Assembly (NCBI RefSeq): GCF_010668805.1
Contig: NZ_WUFT01000001.1
Location: 558,001-622,000 of the forward strand
Origin: Rhizobium phaseoli
Lineage (GTDB): Bacteria; Pseudomonadota; Alphaproteobacteria; Rhizobiales; Rhizobiaceae
Length of the DNA stretch: 64,000 bases
Direction of reading: 5' to 3'
The notes under the pieces: generated by a model
The model's input: the letters and a program-made list of their open reading frames with translations, nothing else
The model's database searches: none
Told to the model about the DNA's origin: nothing
Made by a program: the position numbers and the translations under genes
Part shown: positions 53,423 to 62,408 of the stretch, one piece after another
Layout of the letters: the number at the start of each line of letters is the position of its first letter
Position numbering within the stretch: position 1 is the stretch's first letter

Positions 53423-54469
53423 ATGAAGAGCTCATTTATTTCAAGTTCGGCCATTCAGAACGCGATGCGGTTGACAATCCGTCAGGCGCAGAACCAGATG
53501 ACCAAGGCAACGATGGAAGCAACGACGGGAGTCTATGCGGATATCGGTGTCTCGCTCGGCGGCAATGCCGCCAGAAGCGTCGACTTCAGCCGCGAGGTCG
53601 ACAGGATAGACTCGATCAAATCAAGCAATTCCCTGGTCACCGCCCGGATGGAATCCTCGCAGCTCGGCCTTTCCAAGATGAAGGACGTCGGCGACGGGCT
53701 CGTTTCGAAGCTGACAGCGCTCCAGGGCAGCCATGATCCCGGCAGCATCACCGTCGCCATCCAATCGGCGACCAGCGCTCTGTCCACCATGATGGACACG
53801 GCCAATACCATGGTGAACGGCGAATATCTGTTCTCGGGCATCAATACCGATGTGCAGCCGCTGACGGACAAGACGGCGGCGACGAGCGCGGCCATCGTTA
53901 CACAGTTGAACACCTATGCGACGGGCCTCGGCAAGCCGGTCAGCGCTCTCACCGGCACCGAGATGAGCACCTTCATCACGACGACGGTGGAGCCGATGTT
54001 CAGCCAGGCAAACTGGACCAATGCGACGACCGGTTGGTCGCAGGCATCGAACCAGAACATGACGAGCCGGATCAGCAACTCCGAAGTGATCGAATCCTCG
54101 ACCAACGCCAATTCCGAAGGCATGCGCTACATGGCGCTCGCCTCGGTGATGACCTCGGCGCTGCTCGGCCAGAACCTCAGCAGCGATGCGATGAGCACGG
54201 TGTCGAAGCAGGCGATCACCTACACGACGAAGGCGACCAGCGGCCTCGTGACCCAGGCAAGCCAGCTCGGCCTTTCCCAGGAGCGCGTCAAGAAGTCCAA
54301 CGACGCCCTCGACGCCCAGTCGAACATCATCAAGAACAAGCTCGTCGATCTTCAGGGCGTTGATCCCTACGAAGCCTCGACCCTCGTCAAGACTTTGGAA
54401 ACACAGCTTGAAACGGCTTACACGATCGTCTCGAAGATCCAGCAGTTGAGTCTCGTAAACTACCTTTGA
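53423..54469 (+). CDS. flgL: Hook-filament junction protein FlgL
   Basis: A 348-residue second junction protein, related to flagellin. The N-terminal coil (NAMRLTIRQAQNQMTKATME) and C-terminal coil (LVKTLETQLETAYTIVSKIQ) are recognisable. It starts 3 nt after flgK. Because flagellins, FlgK and FlgL are exported together late, they share an operon with the flagellin regulators flaF and flbT here. Confidence 0.93.
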   Translation: MKSSFISSSAIQNAMRLTIRQAQNQMTKATMEATTGVYADIGVSLGGNAARSVDFSREVDRIDSIKSSNSLVTARMESSQLGLSKMKDVGDGLVSKLTALQGSHDPGSITVAIQSATSALSTMMDTANTMVNGEYLFSGINTDVQPLTDKTAATSAAIVTQLNTYATGLGKPVSALTGTEMSTFITTTVEPMFSQANWTNATTGWSQASNQNMTSRISNSEVIESSTNANSEGMRYMALASVMTSALLGQNLSSDAMSTVSKQAITYTTKATSGLVTQASQLGLSQERVKKSNDALDAQSNIIKNKLVDLQGVDPYEASTLVKTLETQLETAYTIVSKIQQLSLVNYL

Positions 54470-54505
54470 TGAGCAAAGGCGCGCAGTATAAAGAAGGATG
54501 CATGA

Positions 54506-54853
54506 ATGTATCAGTTCTCATATGCCGAAGTCATGCAGGACTCGGTGGCCGACGCGAAAGAGCGGGAATGGCAGGTTCTTGACCGGTCCATAGACCTGCT
54601 GTCGTTGGCGCGCGAAAAGGAAAAATACGGCCGAGAAGCCATCGAAGCGCTGTTCTATACGCGCCGAGTGTGGATCAGTTTCATCGAAGATTTGAAACAT
54701 CCCGACAATCAGCTGGAGATCCAGCTCAGGGCCAACCTCATCTCGATCGCGATCTGGATATTGAAGGAATGCGACAGGATCCGAAAACGTCTGTCGAATA
54801 ACTACCAGGGCATCATCGACGTTACCACCATCATCAGGGATGGACTTAAATGA
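54506..54853 (+). CDS. flaF: Flagellar biosynthesis regulator FlaF
   Basis: A 115-residue helical protein that in alphaproteobacteria is required for flagellin production after translation starts. The segment [20 protein letters not shown] and the following [16 protein letters not shown] are the family pattern. Its stop overlaps flbT (ATGA). Confidence 0.93.
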   Translation: MYQFSYAEVMQDSVADAKEREWQVLDRSIDLLSLAREKEKYGREAIEALFYTRRVWISFIEDLKHPDNQLEIQLRANLISIAIWILKECDRIRKRLSNNYQGIIDVTTIIRDGLK

Positions 54854-55299
54854 AAAGTACACTTCGCATTTCTCTGAAAGCCGGAGAAAGAATCTTCATC
54901 AACGGCGCCGTCCTGCGCGTCGACCGCAAGGTCGCGCTGGAATTCCTGAATGATGTGACGTTCCTTCTCGAAAACCACGTCCTCCAGCCGGAAGCGGCCA
55001 CCACGCCCCTACGTCAGCTCTATTTCATCGCGCAGATGATCCTCATCAATCCCGAGGGCAAGGACCACTCGACGGCGATGTTCCGCAAGTCGATTACCAT
55101 GCTGCTCAGTTGCTTCAAAAACGAGGAAATCCTCGCGGAACTGAAGCGCATCGATGCGCTCGTCTCGACCGGCCGCGCTTTTGATGCGTTGAAGGCGATC
55201 CGCGGCCTCTATGCGATCGAAGACAATATCCTCAACAACCACGAAATGCCGCCGACGATGGTCGAGCAGATTCGCAGGGAGATTGCACCATGGCGGTAG
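54850..55299 (+). CDS. flbT: Flagellin synthesis regulator FlbT
   Basis: A 149-residue regulator. In Caulobacter FlbT acts on the untranslated leader of the flagellin message and blocks it until the hook is complete; in Brucella it has been linked to flagellin activation. The sequence ([43 protein letters not shown] is its core) is typical. The conserved hairpin leaders of the four flagellin genes in this window are a candidate target. It overlaps flaF and flgD. Confidence 0.93.
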   Translation: MKSTLRISLKAGERIFINGAVLRVDRKVALEFLNDVTFLLENHVLQPEAATTPLRQLYFIAQMILINPEGKDHSTAMFRKSITMLLSCFKNEEILAELKRIDALVSTGRAFDALKAIRGLYAIEDNILNNHEMPPTMVEQIRREIAPWR

Positions 55300-55742
55300 A
55301 TGCAACATCAAGCGTGACCAACACGAGCACGACGAGCACGACGAATTCGGCCCAGCAGAAAGCGACGCTGAACTACGACAATTTCCTTCAGCTGCTTATC
55401 GCGCAGATGAAGAACCAGGATCCGACCGACCCGGTCGATGCCAGCCAGCAGATGTCGCAACTGGCAAGCTTCTCGCAGGTCGAGCAGACGATCCAGACCA
55501 ACACCAAGCTGGACACATTGCTATCCAGCTCCAGCCTTACCCAGGCCAGCAGCTACGTCGGCAAATACATGGAAAGCGCCGACGGCACCGTCAAAGGCAT
55601 CATCGATTCCGTCAAAGTTTATTCCGACGGCGTCATTGCGACGACTAAGGATGGGGGTAAGATACTCGTGCAGGCGGGAATCACTGTTGCCAGCCAGGCG
55701 CCGGCCACGACGACCACGACCAGCGACAGCACTGATACCTGA
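55290..55742 (+). CDS. flgD: Flagellar hook-cap protein FlgD
   Basis: A 150-residue hook scaffolding protein, of the short alphaproteobacterial form. The N-terminal region [20 protein letters not shown] and the following [19 protein letters not shown] are the family hallmark. The C-terminal domain is small and Thr-rich ([12 protein letters not shown] end). The ATG at 55290 overlaps the end of flbT by 10 nt. Confidence 0.93.
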   Translation: MAVDATSSVTNTSTTSTTNSAQQKATLNYDNFLQLLIAQMKNQDPTDPVDASQQMSQLASFSQVEQTIQTNTKLDTLLSSSSLTQASSYVGKYMESADGTVKGIIDSVKVYSDGVIATTKDGGKILVQAGITVASQAPATTTTTSDSTDT

Positions 55743-55831
55743 TACCGCGGCGCCGTCGCGTCGGGTGATACCAACCAACAGCGGCCCGGCCATGGCGGGG
55801 CTGCTTCGAGGCGATATGAGGTTGCCTTCAG

Positions 55832-56098
55832 ATGAATGAAGCTGATGCATTGGATCTGTTTCAGGCCGCGATCTGGACCGTCCTGATTTCCGCCGGTCCC
55901 GCCGTCATCGCCGCAATGGTGGTGGGTCTTATCATTGCCTTGATCCAGGCGCTGACCCAAGTGCAGGAAGCGACGCTGACCTTCGTGCCGAAGATCGTCG
56001 CGGTGCTGATCACCGTCGGCGTCACAGCACCCTTCGTCGGCTCGCAGATCTCAATTTTCACCAATCTGGTCTTCTCGCGCATCCAGTCCGGCTTCTGA
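55832..56098 (+). CDS. fliQ: Flagellar export-gate protein FliQ
   Basis: An 88-residue two-helix component of the export gate. The sequence (ALDLFQAAIWTVLISAGPAV, then FVPKIVAVLITVGVTAPFVG) matches the family. It lies 89 nt after flgD and before the flhA promoter region. Confidence 0.95.
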   Translation: MNEADALDLFQAAIWTVLISAGPAVIAAMVVGLIIALIQALTQVQEATLTFVPKIVAVLITVGVTAPFVGSQISIFTNLVFSRIQSGF

Positions 56099-56108
56099 GC
56101 CACCTTCG

Positions 56109-56129
56109 CGCAAGCTTCGCCATTTAACT
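56109..56129 (+). promoter_or_regulatory. Candidate promoter of flhA (CGCAAG box)
   Basis: CTTCGCGCAAG ends at 56114, nine bases (CTTCGCCAT), then TTAACT. It lies 59 nt before flhA in the fliQ-flhA gap. Confidence 0.5.
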
Positions 56130-56187
56130 CTCGATCCGAATTGGGCGGACTGTAGTCCTCCTCCTCTCATGAAGAGACGGAATCGTT

Positions 56188-58275
56188 ATGGCGCAACCAC
56201 CTGCATTACCCCTTCCGAAAGTCGCCCCGGGCCTGCGCGATGTCGGTTTTGCCCTCGGCATCATCTTCATCATCTGCATTCTCTTCCTGCCGATCCCGCC
56301 ATTCCTCATCGACATGGGGCTGGCCTTCTCGATCGCCTTCTCGGTGCTGATCCTGATGGTTGCGCTGTGGATCCAGAAACCGCTCGATTTCTCCTCTTTC
56401 CCGACCATTCTGCTGATCGCGACGATGACCCGGCTGGCGCTGAACATCGCGACGACCCGCGTCATCCTGTCCCACGGCAATGAAGGCCACGACGCGGCGG
56501 GTGGCGTCATCGCTGGTTTCGCAAGCCTGGTGATGTCTGGCGACTTCGTCATCGGTCTGATCGTCTTCCTGATCCTCATCACCATCAACTTCATCGTCAT
56601 CACCAAGGGCGCCACGCGCATCGCCGAAGTCGGCGCTCGTTTCACGCTCGATGCCATTCCCGGTAAGCAGATGTCGATTGACGCCGATCTTTCGGCCGGC
56701 ATCATCGACGAGAAGGAAGCCCAGCGCCGGCGCAGGGAGCTCGAAGAGGAAAGCTCCTTCTTCGGTGCGATGGACGGTGCTTCGAAATTCGTGCGTGGCG
56801 ATGCCGTCGCCGGCCTTATCATTACCGCCATCAACGTCTTCGGTGGCATCATCATCGGCTATTTCCGCCACGGCATGCCGATCGGCGAAGCGGCCGACGT
56901 CTTCGTCAAGCTCTCCGTCGGCGACGGCCTCGTCTCGCAGATGCCGGCTCTGATTGTCTCGCTCGCCGCCGGCCTTCTCGTTTCTCGCGGCGGCACCACC
57001 GGCTCCACCGACCAGGCAGTCGTCAATCAGCTCAGCGGTTACCCTCGTGCGCTTTCCGTCTCGGCCGTGCTGATGTTCATCCTGGCGTTGATGCCGGGCC
57101 TGCCGTTTGTCCCTTTCACGATCCTCGGCGGTCTTCTCGCCTTCGGCGCCTGGTTCATACCGCGTAAGGTCGAGGCTGAAAACAAGCTTCGCCGCGAGCA
57201 AGAGGAAAATAAGGTCGTCCAAAGCAAGGAACTGGAAAAGGATTCGGTCAAGGCGGTACTGCGCACCTCGGAGATCGAGCTCGCACTCGGCAAGATGGTC
57301 TCGACGCGCCTGCTCGGCGCCCACCAGGAACTCGCCTTCCGCGTCGGCAAGATGCGCAAGAAGTTCGCCACGCAATACGGCTTCGTTGTGCCAGAGATCA
57401 AGGTCACCGACGATATTGCCATCGCCGAGAAGTCGTACCAGATCCGCATTCACGGCACGACGGTTGCCTCCAACCTGCTGCGCGTCGGCGAAGTCCTCGT
57501 CGTCACCGGTGCCGGCCGCCGGCCGAGCATCCCCGGCGACGAAATCCGCGAACCCGCCTTCGGCATGCCTGCCGTCTCGATTCTCGAAAACTTCACCGAT
57601 GATCTGAAACGCGAGGGCTTCCAGCCGATCGACAATGTCTCTGTCGTGCTGACCCATATGAGCGAGGTCATCCGCAACAACCTTCCGCAGCTTCTGTCCT
57701 ACAAGGACGTCAAGGTTCTGATCGACCGGCTCGATCCCGAATACAAGAAGCTCGCCGACGAGATATGCTCGTCGCACATGTCCTATTCGGGCCTGCAGGC
57801 GGTGCTCAAGCTTCTGCTTGCCGAACGCGTGTCGATCCGCAACCTGCACCTCATTCTCGAAGCAGTGGCCGAGCTCGCGCCGCATGTCAGAAAGACCGAG
57901 CAGATCGTCGAGCATGTCCGCATCCGCATGGCCCAGCAGCTCTGTGGCGACCTCGCCGACAACGGCGTGCTGCGTGTCCTCCGGCTGGGTAGCAAATGGG
58001 ATCTCGCTTTCCACCAGGCATTGAAGCGCGACGCCAAGGGCGAAGTGATCGAATTCGACATCGATCCGCGCAGCCTCGAGGAGTTCAGCGAGCAAGCCAC
58101 CAAAGTTATCCGTGAGTTCATGGATCGCGGCCTGCCATTCGTACTTGTCACGTCGCCGGAAACACGCTCCTATGTGCGCATGATCATCGAACGGCTGTTC
58201 GCCACGCTCCCGGTCCTGTCGCATGTCGAACTGGCCAAGGGCATCGAGATAAAGATTTTGGGCTCTATTTCATGA
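56188..58275 (+). CDS. flhA: Flagellar export-gate protein FlhA
   Basis: A 695-residue gate protein with eight hydrophobic helices in the first 320 residues ([40 protein letters not shown]) and a cytoplasmic domain that docks chaperone-substrate complexes. The conserved [17 protein letters not shown] and [20 protein letters not shown] segments of the family are present. It starts 89 nt after fliQ behind its own candidate promoter and overlaps fliR by four bases (ATGA). Confidence 0.97.
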   Translation: MAQPPALPLPKVAPGLRDVGFALGIIFIICILFLPIPPFLIDMGLAFSIAFSVLILMVALWIQKPLDFSSFPTILLIATMTRLALNIATTRVILSHGNEGHDAAGGVIAGFASLVMSGDFVIGLIVFLILITINFIVITKGATRIAEVGARFTLDAIPGKQMSIDADLSAGIIDEKEAQRRRRELEEESSFFGAMDGASKFVRGDAVAGLIITAINVFGGIIIGYFRHGMPIGEAADVFVKLSVGDGLVSQMPALIVSLAAGLLVSRGGTTGSTDQAVVNQLSGYPRALSVSAVLMFILALMPGLPFVPFTILGGLLAFGAWFIPRKVEAENKLRREQEENKVVQSKELEKDSVKAVLRTSEIELALGKMVSTRLLGAHQELAFRVGKMRKKFATQYGFVVPEIKVTDDIAIAEKSYQIRIHGTTVASNLLRVGEVLVVTGAGRRPSIPGDEIREPAFGMPAVSILENFTDDLKREGFQPIDNVSVVLTHMSEVIRNNLPQLLSYKDVKVLIDRLDPEYKKLADEICSSHMSYSGLQAVLKLLLAERVSIRNLHLILEAVAELAPHVRKTEQIVEHVRIRMAQQLCGDLADNGVLRVLRLGSKWDLAFHQALKRDAKGEVIEFDIDPRSLEEFSEQATKVIREFMDRGLPFVLVTSPETRSYVRMIIERLFATLPVLSHVELAKGIEIKILGSIS

Positions 58276-59024
58276 TAACAGACCCGCAAGGGACCGTTCT
58301 CGCGCTGTTTCTGGTTTTCTGCCGGATCGGTGGCTGTGTGCTGGCTCTTCCGGGTTTTTCCTCGGCGCGCGTGCCCGACCAACTGCGCGTCTTCATTGCC
58401 GGCGCGCTCTCGATCTCTGTCATGCCGCTGCTCTGGGACACTGTCTATCCGGCCGTTCACACCGGTTCCGGAACCTATATCGGCCTGATCGTCAGCGAAT
58501 CGCTGATCGGCGTGATGTACGGCATGCTGGCAAGGATCTACACGCTCGGCATGCAGTTCGCCGCCTCGATCCTCGCCATGATGGTAGGCTATTCCCAGCC
58601 GGGCTCCGCCGACATCCTCGAAGATACGCCTGAGACCAGCCTTTCTGCCTTCGTCACCTTTGCCGGCATCATGATCCTGTTCATCATGGATTTTCATCAC
58701 ATCGTCTTCCGCGCGCTGATCGATTCCTACACGACCATGCCGTTCGGCGGCCTGATGCAGATGCGCGCGACGCTGATCTCCTTTGCCGACACGCTGGAGC
58801 AGACCACCTACATCATGCTGCGGCTGTCGAGCCCGTTCTTGATCTACGGCCTGATCTTCAACGTCTCGATCGGCTTCATCAACAAGTTGGCGCCGCAGAT
58901 CCCGGTTTACTTCATCTCAACGCCCTATCTGCTGATGGGCGGGCTCTTCCTGATATATTTCTCGATTGCGGCGATGGTCAGCCAGTTTGGCCAGTCCTTC
59001 GGCTCGATCTATATCGGGCGATGA
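58272..59024 (+). CDS. fliR: Flagellar export-gate protein FliR
   Basis: A 250-residue gate protein with about six hydrophobic segments. Typical pieces are [20 protein letters not shown] and [20 protein letters not shown], and the C-terminal [20 protein letters not shown]. It overlaps flhA and is followed 7 nt later by a FliJ-like gene. FliR, FliP and FliQ form the export pore with FlhB. Confidence 0.95.
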   Translation: MITDPQGTVLALFLVFCRIGGCVLALPGFSSARVPDQLRVFIAGALSISVMPLLWDTVYPAVHTGSGTYIGLIVSESLIGVMYGMLARIYTLGMQFAASILAMMVGYSQPGSADILEDTPETSLSAFVTFAGIMILFIMDFHHIVFRALIDSYTTMPFGGLMQMRATLISFADTLEQTTYIMLRLSSPFLIYGLIFNVSIGFINKLAPQIPVYFISTPYLLMGGLFLIYFSIAAMVSQFGQSFGSIYIGR

Positions 59025-59031
59025 GGCTGTC

Positions 59032-59445
59032 ATGATCGAAAGGAACCGCTCCCAGAAGCTCAAGCGATTGCTCTCGGTGCAGCGGCATATCGAAAGGATG
59101 GCCGAGAACGATCTGGCAGAAACCAGCCGCCAGCGCGTCGAGGTCAATGCGGCGATGGACGATGTCATCCTCGCGCTCGGCTCGATGGACCCGGTCCACC
59201 ACGCCTTCTCGCAGAATTACGCCGATCGATTCGGCAGGCTCAGCATCAAGGACCAGCAGCTGATAGGCATGCAGCAGGTCCACGAGATGCGGCTGGCGCG
59301 CGAGCGCGCCAAGGGCGACCGTTTCGAAGAAGGCATGAAAGAGGCCCTCGAGGCCGAGCGCCGCGAGGCCGATGACAATGCCGTCTACGATGTCATCGAT
59401 CAGCAATTCGCAACACCAGCCTCCAGCAAGCTTCGAAACCCATAG
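59032..59445 (+). CDS. FliJ-like coiled-coil protein (putative)
   Basis: A 137-residue, highly charged, helical protein starting at 59032 (MIERNRSQKLKRLLSVQRHI). Long coiled-coil stretches (EMRLARERAKGDRFEEGMKE, AERREADDNAVYDVIDQQF) fit FliJ, the export-ATPase stalk, by size, charge and location next to fliR. No residue-level signature of FliJ is certain. It starts 7 nt after fliR and ends 31 nt before flgJ. Confidence 0.55.
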   Translation: MIERNRSQKLKRLLSVQRHIERMAENDLAETSRQRVEVNAAMDDVILALGSMDPVHHAFSQNYADRFGRLSIKDQQLIGMQQVHEMRLARERAKGDRFEEGMKEALEAERREADDNAVYDVIDQQFATPASSKLRNP

Positions 59446-59476
59446 TCGTTACGATCTTAATTTAGAGGATTGTAAC

Positions 59477-60040
59477 GTGGCTATTTCGCCCCCCAGTGAC
59501 CTGGTCCTGGATGTTGTCAAAGCTGCCGACCCCATGGAGGTTCAGGCAGCCCAGGAAAAATTGAAGGCAAATCGTGCGGCCTTTGCTGCAACGAGCCTCG
59601 CCGAGAACGGCAAGGGCTTCGCCAATACGGTTGATGTTCTCGATCATATCGGCCAGAAGAGCGGCCTCAACAACATCCAGAACCGCACCAAGGCTGAGGA
59701 AGTGCCGGAGAGCTACCGGAAATTTGAGGCCATGGTTCTGCAGAATTTCGTCAAGAACATGCTGCCGAGCGAAAGCGACGACGTCTACGGCAAGGGCGCG
59801 ACCGGCGATATCTGGAAAGGCATGATGGCCGAGCAGCTCGGCAACGTCATGGCCAAGGGTGACGGCATCGGCATCGCCAAGCAGATGTACAGCGAGCAGC
59901 TGCGCAGGCAGGAAGGCAAGATCGTCAATGCTTCGACCGACAAAGACGACCGCAACGTAGCGCTCAGCATGATCGACGATTTCCAGCGCAAGACATTTGG
60001 CACGCCGACCGCCGAAGCCAAGACCGATAAAACAGGATGA
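59477..60040 (+). CDS. flgJ: Rod-binding FlgJ-type protein without muramidase domain
   Basis: A 187-residue protein starting with GTG at 59477 behind AGAGGAT. Residues 75-150 match the rod-binding domain of FlgJ (SYRKFEAMVLQNFVKNMLPS, then GMMAEQLGNVMAKGDGIGIA). The N-terminal 70 and C-terminal 35 residues are polar. The peptidoglycan-cleaving domain found in enteric FlgJ is absent, and a separate transglycosylase is encoded at 48953. It is the flgJ assignment for the domain, not for a full enteric-type enzyme. Confidence 0.8.
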   Translation: MAISPPSDLVLDVVKAADPMEVQAAQEKLKANRAAFAATSLAENGKGFANTVDVLDHIGQKSGLNNIQNRTKAEEVPESYRKFEAMVLQNFVKNMLPSESDDVYGKGATGDIWKGMMAEQLGNVMAKGDGIGIAKQMYSEQLRRQEGKIVNASTDKDDRNVALSMIDDFQRKTFGTPTAEAKTDKTG

Positions 60041-60090
60041 ATCAGGCGCGTTGGCCTAAAATGTGAATCTTGTTCTCAATCAGATAGTTA

Positions 60091-60140
60091 GAGCATGATG
60101 TCGTCCGAAAGCCGCGCACACTTTTCGGCATCTTCTCTAA
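60091..60140. repeat. RIME-like palindrome (opposite orientation)
   Basis: GAGCATGATGTCGTCCGAAA, then CCGCGCACAC, then TTTTCGGCATC: two matching arms around a loop. Its reverse strand reads as the family seen at 2664. It lies in the 122-nt gap before the gene at 60163. Confidence 0.6.
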
Positions 60141-60162
60141 ACGACGCATAACCGGGGGTACC

Positions 60163-60528
60163 ATGGAAATAGTTTCGAACGAATACAGGATCAAATCCGT
60201 TCTCGGACGCCTCGAAATGATCATCGACAATGAGAACACCCGGATCGGCAACGACCCGCAGTTCGATCTCAAGGTCTCCAATGCGCATAAAAGCCGCTGC
60301 CTTTACGAGCTGTCCATGCTGTTCCGCGACACCGAGCCGGCCGAGCTCGCCGCTGCCCATCTCGATCAGCTGCACGGCCTGAAGAAGAAGCTGGTTCTCA
60401 ATGCCCGTCGTGTCGAGGCGCACCTCGAAGCGGTTCGCGCTGTCGCTGACCTCCTGAAGAACGCCGTCCAGGACGCCGATGCCGACGGGACCTATTCCCA
60501 GGAACAATTCGCCGTGCGTGGAAACTGA
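60163..60528 (+). CDS. FlgN-like export chaperone (putative)
   Basis: A 121-residue helical protein. The second half (LDQLHGLKKKLVLNARRVEA, then HLEAVRAVADLLKNAVQDA) resembles the C-terminal part of FlgN, the chaperone for FlgK and FlgL, and the length fits. The first half carries ENTRIGNDPQFDLKVSNAHK, which I do not recognise. The evidence is pattern and place after flgJ. The stop overlaps the next gene by one base (TGATG). Confidence 0.5.
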   Translation: MEIVSNEYRIKSVLGRLEMIIDNENTRIGNDPQFDLKVSNAHKSRCLYELSMLFRDTEPAELAAAHLDQLHGLKKKLVLNARRVEAHLEAVRAVADLLKNAVQDADADGTYSQEQFAVRGN

Positions 60529-61067
60529 TGATCAAGCTCGTCCTCACCGGTGTCTGGGTTTGCGCCATCACCTTGGCATCGGTCTATTTCTCGGTGTACT
60601 TGGCGACCGCGCCCGCGCCCGCGGCAACGGATTCCAAGCAGAGCGCGCTCGAACTGGTGAAGGGTGAAACGATCACGGTGCCGATCATCGGTAACGGCGC
60701 GGTGACCGGCTACTTTCTTGGCCGCGTTTCCTTCATGATGAACAAGGAGATGCTGAAGGGCGTGACGCTGCCGCTGGCCGAGATGACGACGGACGAGCTT
60801 TTCAGCCTGCTCGTCGGCAACAAGATGGTCGATATCGCCCACATCAAATCCTTCGATCCAAAGGGCTTCCGCGAAGAGATCAAGAAGGGCATGAACGAGC
60901 GCCTCGGCGGCGAGTATGTCGCTGACGTGATGCTGGAGCAGCTCGACTATCTCTCCAAGGAAGATGTCAAGCAAAGCTCCGCCGGGCAGCCGAAGAAGAT
61001 GGGCACACCTGTCAAGATTGTCGAGACCGCACCGGCCGGTGAAGCGCCGGCGCCAGCCGCCCACTAG
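60528..61067 (+). CDS. Unknown membrane-anchored protein at the end of the flagellar cluster
   Basis: A 179-residue protein starting at 60528, one base inside the stop of the FlgN-like gene. Residues 4-28 form one hydrophobic helix (LVLTGVWVCAITLASVYFSV), leaving a periplasmic body with ALELVKGETITVPIIGNGAV, FLGRVSFMMNKEMLKGVTLP and an Ala/Pro tail. I do not recognise the family; it is not FliL by sequence, although the layout is similar. It ends the long flgE-to-flagellar run before a strong terminator. Tight coupling to the chaperone-like gene suggests a shared flagellar role. Confidence 0.7.
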   Translation: MIKLVLTGVWVCAITLASVYFSVYLATAPAPAATDSKQSALELVKGETITVPIIGNGAVTGYFLGRVSFMMNKEMLKGVTLPLAEMTTDELFSLLVGNKMVDIAHIKSFDPKGFREEIKKGMNERLGGEYVADVMLEQLDYLSKEDVKQSSAGQPKKMGTPVKIVETAPAGEAPAPAAH

Positions 61068-61087
61068 GGATTATTTTATCATCGACG

Positions 61088-61116
61088 AAAAACGGCGCCG
61101 CAGGGCGCCGTTTTTC
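61088..61116. terminator. Terminator at the end of the flagellar cluster
   Basis: AAAAACGGCGCC (61088-61099) pairs perfectly with GGCGCCGTTTTT (61104-61115) around a GCAG loop. It ends the flgE-to-60528 run and separates it from the polysaccharide genes. Confidence 0.9.
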
Positions 61117-61357
61117 GTTGGCACGTGTGGTTAATGAACCACTTATACGCGCATAGAAATTCAAGGAATTTTCCTAAGGGTTGTTTGAAACCGTCCTGTT
61201 ATATCAGGTGTCACAGCTTGGCGTGTGCCGCTTCCCGAAATCGGGGCGGCGCCGTCCGGGCGGGACGCGCCCGGTCCTTTCGAGACCTCCGGTGCGGAAT
61301 TATGGGCTTGTTTTCCGGGATGTCGGGCGCATGCAGCACCCTCGGCAGGAGGTAGGA

Positions 61358-62197
61358 ATGAATCTGATTGCAAACTTCGCGGTGCTCGCATCGCGGCGGA
61401 CGATCTTCGATCTGCCGGTCTGCGATCTCGGCTGGGACGACGCCCTCGTTTTCATCAACGAGCTGGCCTCCATTCCCGTCGGCCAGACCGTGGTTTGCTT
61501 CGTCAACGCCCACAATATGCTGACCGCGCTTCACGACGACGAATATTACCGGATCATGTCGCACAATCTGGTGCTGCCGGATGGCATCGGCCTGAACATC
61601 GCATCGCAGATCGCCCATGGTGCGCCGTTTCCCGCCAATCTGAACGGCACCGATTTCGTCCCGGCTTTCCTGACCTTCATGGAGGCTCCACGCCGCATCG
61701 GCCTCATCGGCGGCACACGTTCGGTCGTCGAGGCGGCGGCGGAAAATTTCCGCCGGCATACACCCTGGCATGAATTCGTCGTCGTTTCCGACGGTTATTT
61801 CGACAAGGTCGATTCGACTGAGGTCACCGAGGAGATCGAACGCCAGAAGCTCGACATTCTGATCGTCGGCATGGGAACGCCGCTGCAGGAAAAATGGGTC
61901 CACGACAATATCCGTGCCGATCATGCGCGCCTGGTGCTGACGGTCGGCGCTCTGTTCGACTTCGTCTCCGGCGCCGTCCCGCGCGCGCCGAAGACGGTGC
62001 GGATGATGCGAATGGAATGGGCTTATCGCCTGCTGCAGGAGCCGACGCGCCTTTGGCGCCGCTACATCGTCGGCATCCCGATCTTTCTTTTCCATGTCCT
62101 GCGCTACCGCTTCCGCCGGCGCGAAAGGATCCTGAGCTATCCGGAGGAGCAGGTGACCGTACTGCAGCCGCAGTCAGACCAAAAGAAAGCGAGCTGA
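61358..62197 (+). CDS. WecG/TagA/CpsF-family glycosyltransferase (GT26)
   Basis: A 279-residue cytoplasmic glycosyltransferase. The start at 61358 (MNLIANFAVLASRRTIFDL) lies behind AGGAGGTAGGA; a longer open frame upstream has no ribosome site. The family motifs are VCFVNAHNMLTAL, VLPDGIGLNIASQI (the active-site DG), LNGTDFVPAF and LIVGMGTPLQEKWV. Enzymes of this type add ManNAc-type or other sugars from a UDP or CMP donor to a lipid-linked intermediate. It begins the polysaccharide region after the flagellar terminator. Confidence 0.85.
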   Translation: MNLIANFAVLASRRTIFDLPVCDLGWDDALVFINELASIPVGQTVVCFVNAHNMLTALHDDEYYRIMSHNLVLPDGIGLNIASQIAHGAPFPANLNGTDFVPAFLTFMEAPRRIGLIGGTRSVVEAAAENFRRHTPWHEFVVVSDGYFDKVDSTEVTEEIERQKLDILIVGMGTPLQEKWVHDNIRADHARLVLTVGALFDFVSGAVPRAPKTVRMMRMEWAYRLLQEPTRLWRRYIVGIPIFLFHVLRYRFRRRERILSYPEEQVTVLQPQSDQKKAS

Positions 62198-62408
62198 CGC
62201 TGCAGCGTTGCGCGTCCTTTCGGGCGCTGTCGCACCTTGGAATGTCGTATAATTTTAGCCTTGGATCGATTCCGATTTAAGGAATGATGCATAATTCTTA
62301 CACGCTGCGGTTAACCATTTCTTTGCCATGAAGATTTAGACTGGATTAATCATCTGCATCCGTGCGGATGATTAAATTCTGCCATCATGTGCATGAGATG
62401 TGGCGCAA

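Noticed and set aside
56206-58224. A 672-codon minus-strand open frame opposite flhA
   Set aside because: Same reason: an antisense shadow of a conserved gene, with charged low-complexity content and no start signal.
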